Source: Acidimicrobiaceae bacterium (GTDB taxonomy: Bacteria; Actinomycetota; Acidimicrobiia; Acidimicrobiales; RAAP-2). From it: DNA of 42,159 bases. The stretch covers positions 92,507 through 134,665 of the forward strand of contig PKWY01000027.1 in NCBI GenBank assembly GCA_003132205.1, written 5' to 3'. Of this stretch, positions 40,139 through 42,159 are shown in pieces. Position 1 is the stretch's first letter, and each line of letters starts with the position of its first letter. The notes under the pieces were generated by a model. The model was not told the DNA's origin. It saw only the letters and a program-made list of their open reading frames with translations, and searched no databases. The translations under genes and the position numbers were made by a program.

Positions 40139-40977
40139 GCCGCCGACGCAAACCGTCGAGCGGGGCCGGCACGGGCGCGCTCGAACGGCGCGCCAGGCCC
40201 CGGCGTCGCGGAGCCCAGAGCGCTCGTCCGGCCCACGCGTCAGATCCGGGTCGTGAAACGCGTCCAAGGTCCCATCGCCTCGCCAAGATCCTGGTGGGCC
40301 TTGGCTTGATGGTCACGACGGTGGCGCTCGGGGGGCAGTGGGTGCTCCAGCAGTCGATTTTCCGAGTCCAGCACGTGACGCTTCTCGGGCTACGCCACGA
40401 GACCGCGGGTGAGGTTCTCGCGGCCGCGGGTCTCGAGAACCACCCGACCATGGTGGGGGTCTCGTCGGGCTCGCTCGAGAGGAGCCTCTCGTCGTTCGCG
40501 TGGATAGACAGCGTCAGCGTCTCCAAACACTGGCCAAATTCGATCGTCGTGAAGGTCCATGAGGCCACCCCGGTCGCGGTGGCCTTCGATGCCGAGCATG
40601 AGTTGCAGTTCGTCGACGCCACCGGACGCGACCTGGGTCCGGCGCCGCTCAAGGCAAACTATCCGACGTTGGTCTACCTGAGCCCGAAGAATGCCACGTG
40701 GCCCTACGGGCGCGCGGGCGCCGCCGCGGCGCTGGTCGCCAGCAAACTCCCGAAGGCCTTTTCGGCGCAGGTTTCGCAGATAACGGTGGGCGCGGCGGGC
40801 GATGTCACCCTCAAGATGTCGACGCCCGTGAGTTTCATCCTCGGCCCGCCGACCGAACTTCGCGCCAAATTCGTGGCGATCGCCTCGGTCATCGCCCACA
40901 CGACCCTCAAGCCCGGCGACGTAGTTGACGTCAGTGTTCCCGACGAGTTGGCGGTCACCGGCCCCGCGCCTTCTTGA
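40135..40977 (+). CDS. ftsQ: Cell division protein FtsQ/DivIB
   Basis: FtsQ is a single-pass membrane protein that scaffolds FtsL and its partner at the septum. The 280-residue protein has a long basic cytoplasmic tail (about 1-48), one membrane helix (about 50-70) and a POTRA domain beginning FRVQHVTLLGLRHETAGEVLAAAG, followed by the beta domain with SVSKHWPNSIVVKVHEATPVAV. The ATG overlaps the murB stop. It is the last gene of the overlapping series; 113 bp then separate it from ftsZ. Confidence 0.93.
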   Translation: MSRRRKPSSGAGTGALERRARPRRRGAQSARPAHASDPGRETRPRSHRLAKILVGLGLMVTTVALGGQWVLQQSIFRVQHVTLLGLRHETAGEVLAAAGLENHPTMVGVSSGSLERSLSSFAWIDSVSVSKHWPNSIVVKVHEATPVAVAFDAEHELQFVDATGRDLGPAPLKANYPTLVYLSPKNATWPYGRAGAAAALVASKLPKAFSAQVSQITVGAAGDVTLKMSTPVSFILGPPTELRAKFVAIASVIAHTTLKPGDVVDVSVPDELAVTGPAPS

Positions 40978-40986
40978 GCATGGCAT

Positions 40987-41015
40987 TTGACCAAAAACGA
41001 AGGGCTGACTAGCCT
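40987..41015 (+). promoter_or_regulatory. ftsZ promoter, TTGACC-N17-TAGCCT
   Basis: A -35 TTGACC (40987-40992) and a -10 TAGCCT (41010-41015) are exactly 17 bp apart, the best match to a housekeeping sigma promoter in the window. Transcription would begin near 41022, leaving a leader of about 70 bases with its own ribosome-binding site. Confidence 0.75.
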
Positions 41016-41018
41016 TCG
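40998..41018 (+). repeat. Imperfect palindrome over the ftsZ -10 box
   Basis: CGAAGGGCT (40998-41006) pairs with AGCCTTCG (41011-41018) around GACT, with one unpaired G. It covers the spacer and -10 box, so it could be an operator, or a weak terminator for ftsQ transcripts. Confidence 0.5.
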
Positions 41019-41090
41019 GTGACATTTGTTCGCCAAAGAAGTGACCCTCGTAGAGGGAACGCACAAGAAGAGTTAACCCAAGGGGAGTAC

Positions 41091-42159
41091 ATGAGTCTCA
41101 ACCAAAGCAACTATCACGCTGTTATCAAAGTCATCGGCGTGGGTGGCGGCGGTGTGAATGCGGTGAACCGCATGATCACCTCGGGTCTTCGAAACATTGA
41201 GTTCATCGCGGCGAACACGGACGCCCAGGCACTGCTGCTCAGCGAGGCCGACCTGAAGCTCGATATCGGGCGCCAGCTCACCCGCGGACTCGGAGCCGGG
41301 AGCGATCCCGAGGTGGGTCGCCAGGCCGCCGAAGATCACCGCGCCGAAATCGAGGAGGCCCTGAAGGATACCGACATGGTCTTCATCACCGCGGGCGAGG
41401 GTGGCGGCACCGGCACCGGTGCGGCTCCGGTCGTCGCGGAAATCGCGCGTGCGCTCGGCGTGCTGACCATCGGCGTCGTCACGCGACCGTTCTCCTTCGA
41501 GGGAAAGCGCCGGGCCACGCAGGCGGAGAAGGGCATCCAGGCCCTGCGCGAGAAGGTCGACACGCTGATCGTCATCCCCAATGACCGCCTGCTCTCGGTG
41601 ACCGCGGCCGACACTTCCATGCTCGACGCCTTCAAGATCGCAGACGACGTCCTGCTGTCGGCCGTTCGCGGCGTCACGGACCTCATCACCGTCCCCGGAC
41701 TCATCAACACGGACTTCGCCGACGTGAACACCATCATGCGCAACGCCGGCACCGCCATCATGGGCGTGGGAACGTCGACGGGCGAGGGACGCGCCGTCAA
41801 CGCCGCCCGCGCCGCCATCACCTCGCCGCTGCTCGAAGCCTCGATTGACGGCGCACGGGGCATCTTGATGAACATCGTGGGCGGACCGAACGTCACCCTG
41901 AGCGAGGTTACCGACGCGGCGAACATCATTCACTCGGTCGCGCACGCCGACGCCAACATCATCTTCGGTAGCGTGATCGACGAGTCCATTGGAGAAGCCG
42001 TGCGGGTGACCGTCATCGCCGCCGGCTTCGACCAGGTGCCGGCGCCGAAGCCGCCTTCGCAAACGCTGAGCGAACCGGTGATGACCGAAGGTCCACGCAG
42101 CGACATCTTCACGAGCACGACCAACGACGACTTCTTTGACGTCGGTGGCGATGACGACC
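41091..42159 (+). CDS. ftsZ: Cell division GTPase FtsZ (3' end outside window)
   Basis: FtsZ is the tubulin-like GTPase that forms the division ring. The first 356 residues are visible. Near the N-terminus is [17 protein letters not shown], then the tubulin signature loop [13 protein letters not shown], with Glu where many phyla have Met, as in other actinobacteria. [12 protein letters not shown], the catalytic T7 loop [10 protein letters not shown], and the end of the core [26 protein letters not shown] follow. The unstructured linker begins near 325, and the C-terminal peptide is outside the window. AAGGGGAG lies just before the ATG. No ftsA precedes it, as usual in actinobacteria. Confidence 0.97.
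   Translation, partial: MSLNQSNYHAVIKVIGVGGGGVNAVNRMITSGLRNIEFIAANTDAQALLLSEADLKLDIGRQLTRGLGAGSDPEVGRQAAEDHRAEIEEALKDTDMVFITAGEGGGTGTGAAPVVAEIARALGVLTIGVVTRPFSFEGKRRATQAEKGIQALREKVDTLIVIPNDRLLSVTAADTSMLDAFKIADDVLLSAVRGVTDLITVPGLINTDFADVNTIMRNAGTAIMGVGTSTGEGRAVNAARAAITSPLLEASIDGARGILMNIVGGPNVTLSEVTDAANIIHSVAHADANIIFGSVIDESIGEAVRVTVIAAGFDQVPAPKPPSQTLSEPVMTEGPRSDIFTSTTNDDFFDVGGDDD

Noticed and set aside
1..42159. Search for CRISPR arrays, insertion sequences, integrases, phage genes or toxin-antitoxin pairs
   Set aside because: No spaced repeats, transposase motifs or attachment-site duplications were seen. The HNH gene is of a chromosomal, housekeeping type.

Overview
The window is 42 kb of ordinary chromosome from a GC-rich actinobacterium. 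It carries a complete-looking division and cell-wall (dcw) cluster in actinobacterial order: mraZ, rsmH, ftsL-like, ftsI, murE, mraY, ftsW, murG, murC, murB, ftsQ and ftsZ, with no ftsA. A DUF3040 gene lies upstream, the FtsZ has the actinobacterial GEGGGTGTG loop, and MurE has the DNPR motif of meso-diaminopimelate ligases. The lineage is probably Acidimicrobiia, but that placement is inference from overall gene content. No phage, insertion sequence, CRISPR array or rRNA was seen.

Layout. Positions 1-1301 hold a DEAD-box RNA helicase (minus strand, cut by the window edge), followed by tRNA-Leu(UAG). Positions 1581-4254 hold clpP translationally linked to a Wzm/Wzt-type polysaccharide exporter, meeting a HAD phosphatase head-on. 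Positions 5079-9462 hold single-gene units: 1-Cys peroxiredoxin, aldo/keto reductase, acyl-CoA synthetase with oligoribonuclease, and dUTPase. tRNA-Gly(GCC) at 9609 is followed by about 1 kb with almost no recognisable genes. Positions 10733-13107 hold an esterase and a formylglycine-type sulfatase/phosphonate monoester hydrolase. Positions 13104-15423 hold a TetR regulator and a divergent 14-helix MFS pump with three matching operators. Positions 15525-19377 hold a polar amino-acid ABC importer with a class III CoA-transferase as last gene. Positions 19374-26303 hold a nitroreductase, an ABC-2 exporter, a divergent Fur/MsrA pair, NhaA, a second MFS pump and a low-molecular-weight tyrosine phosphatase.

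Positions 26436-29122 form a tight five-gene operon (DUF3040, ROK kinase, an 84-residue protein, HNH nuclease, lipoate-ligase-like protein). The dcw operon starts at 29294. Its genes from mraZ to ftsQ overlap or nearly abut, so one transcript probably drives lipid-linked precursor synthesis (MurE, MraY, MurG, MurC, MurB) together with the septal machinery (FtsL, FtsI, FtsW, FtsQ). A MraZ-box array sits in front of mraZ, and ftsZ has its own good promoter. murF and murD are absent from the places where they normally lie.

The most informative structure outside the genes is regulatory. Many single genes have a TAnnnT (often TAGnnT) hexamer ending exactly 6 bp, or 7-8 bp, before the start codon and no Shine-Dalgarno sequence, which is the signature of leaderless transcription. 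Genes with a Shine-Dalgarno sequence, such as the peroxiredoxin, mraZ and ftsZ, lack this arrangement.
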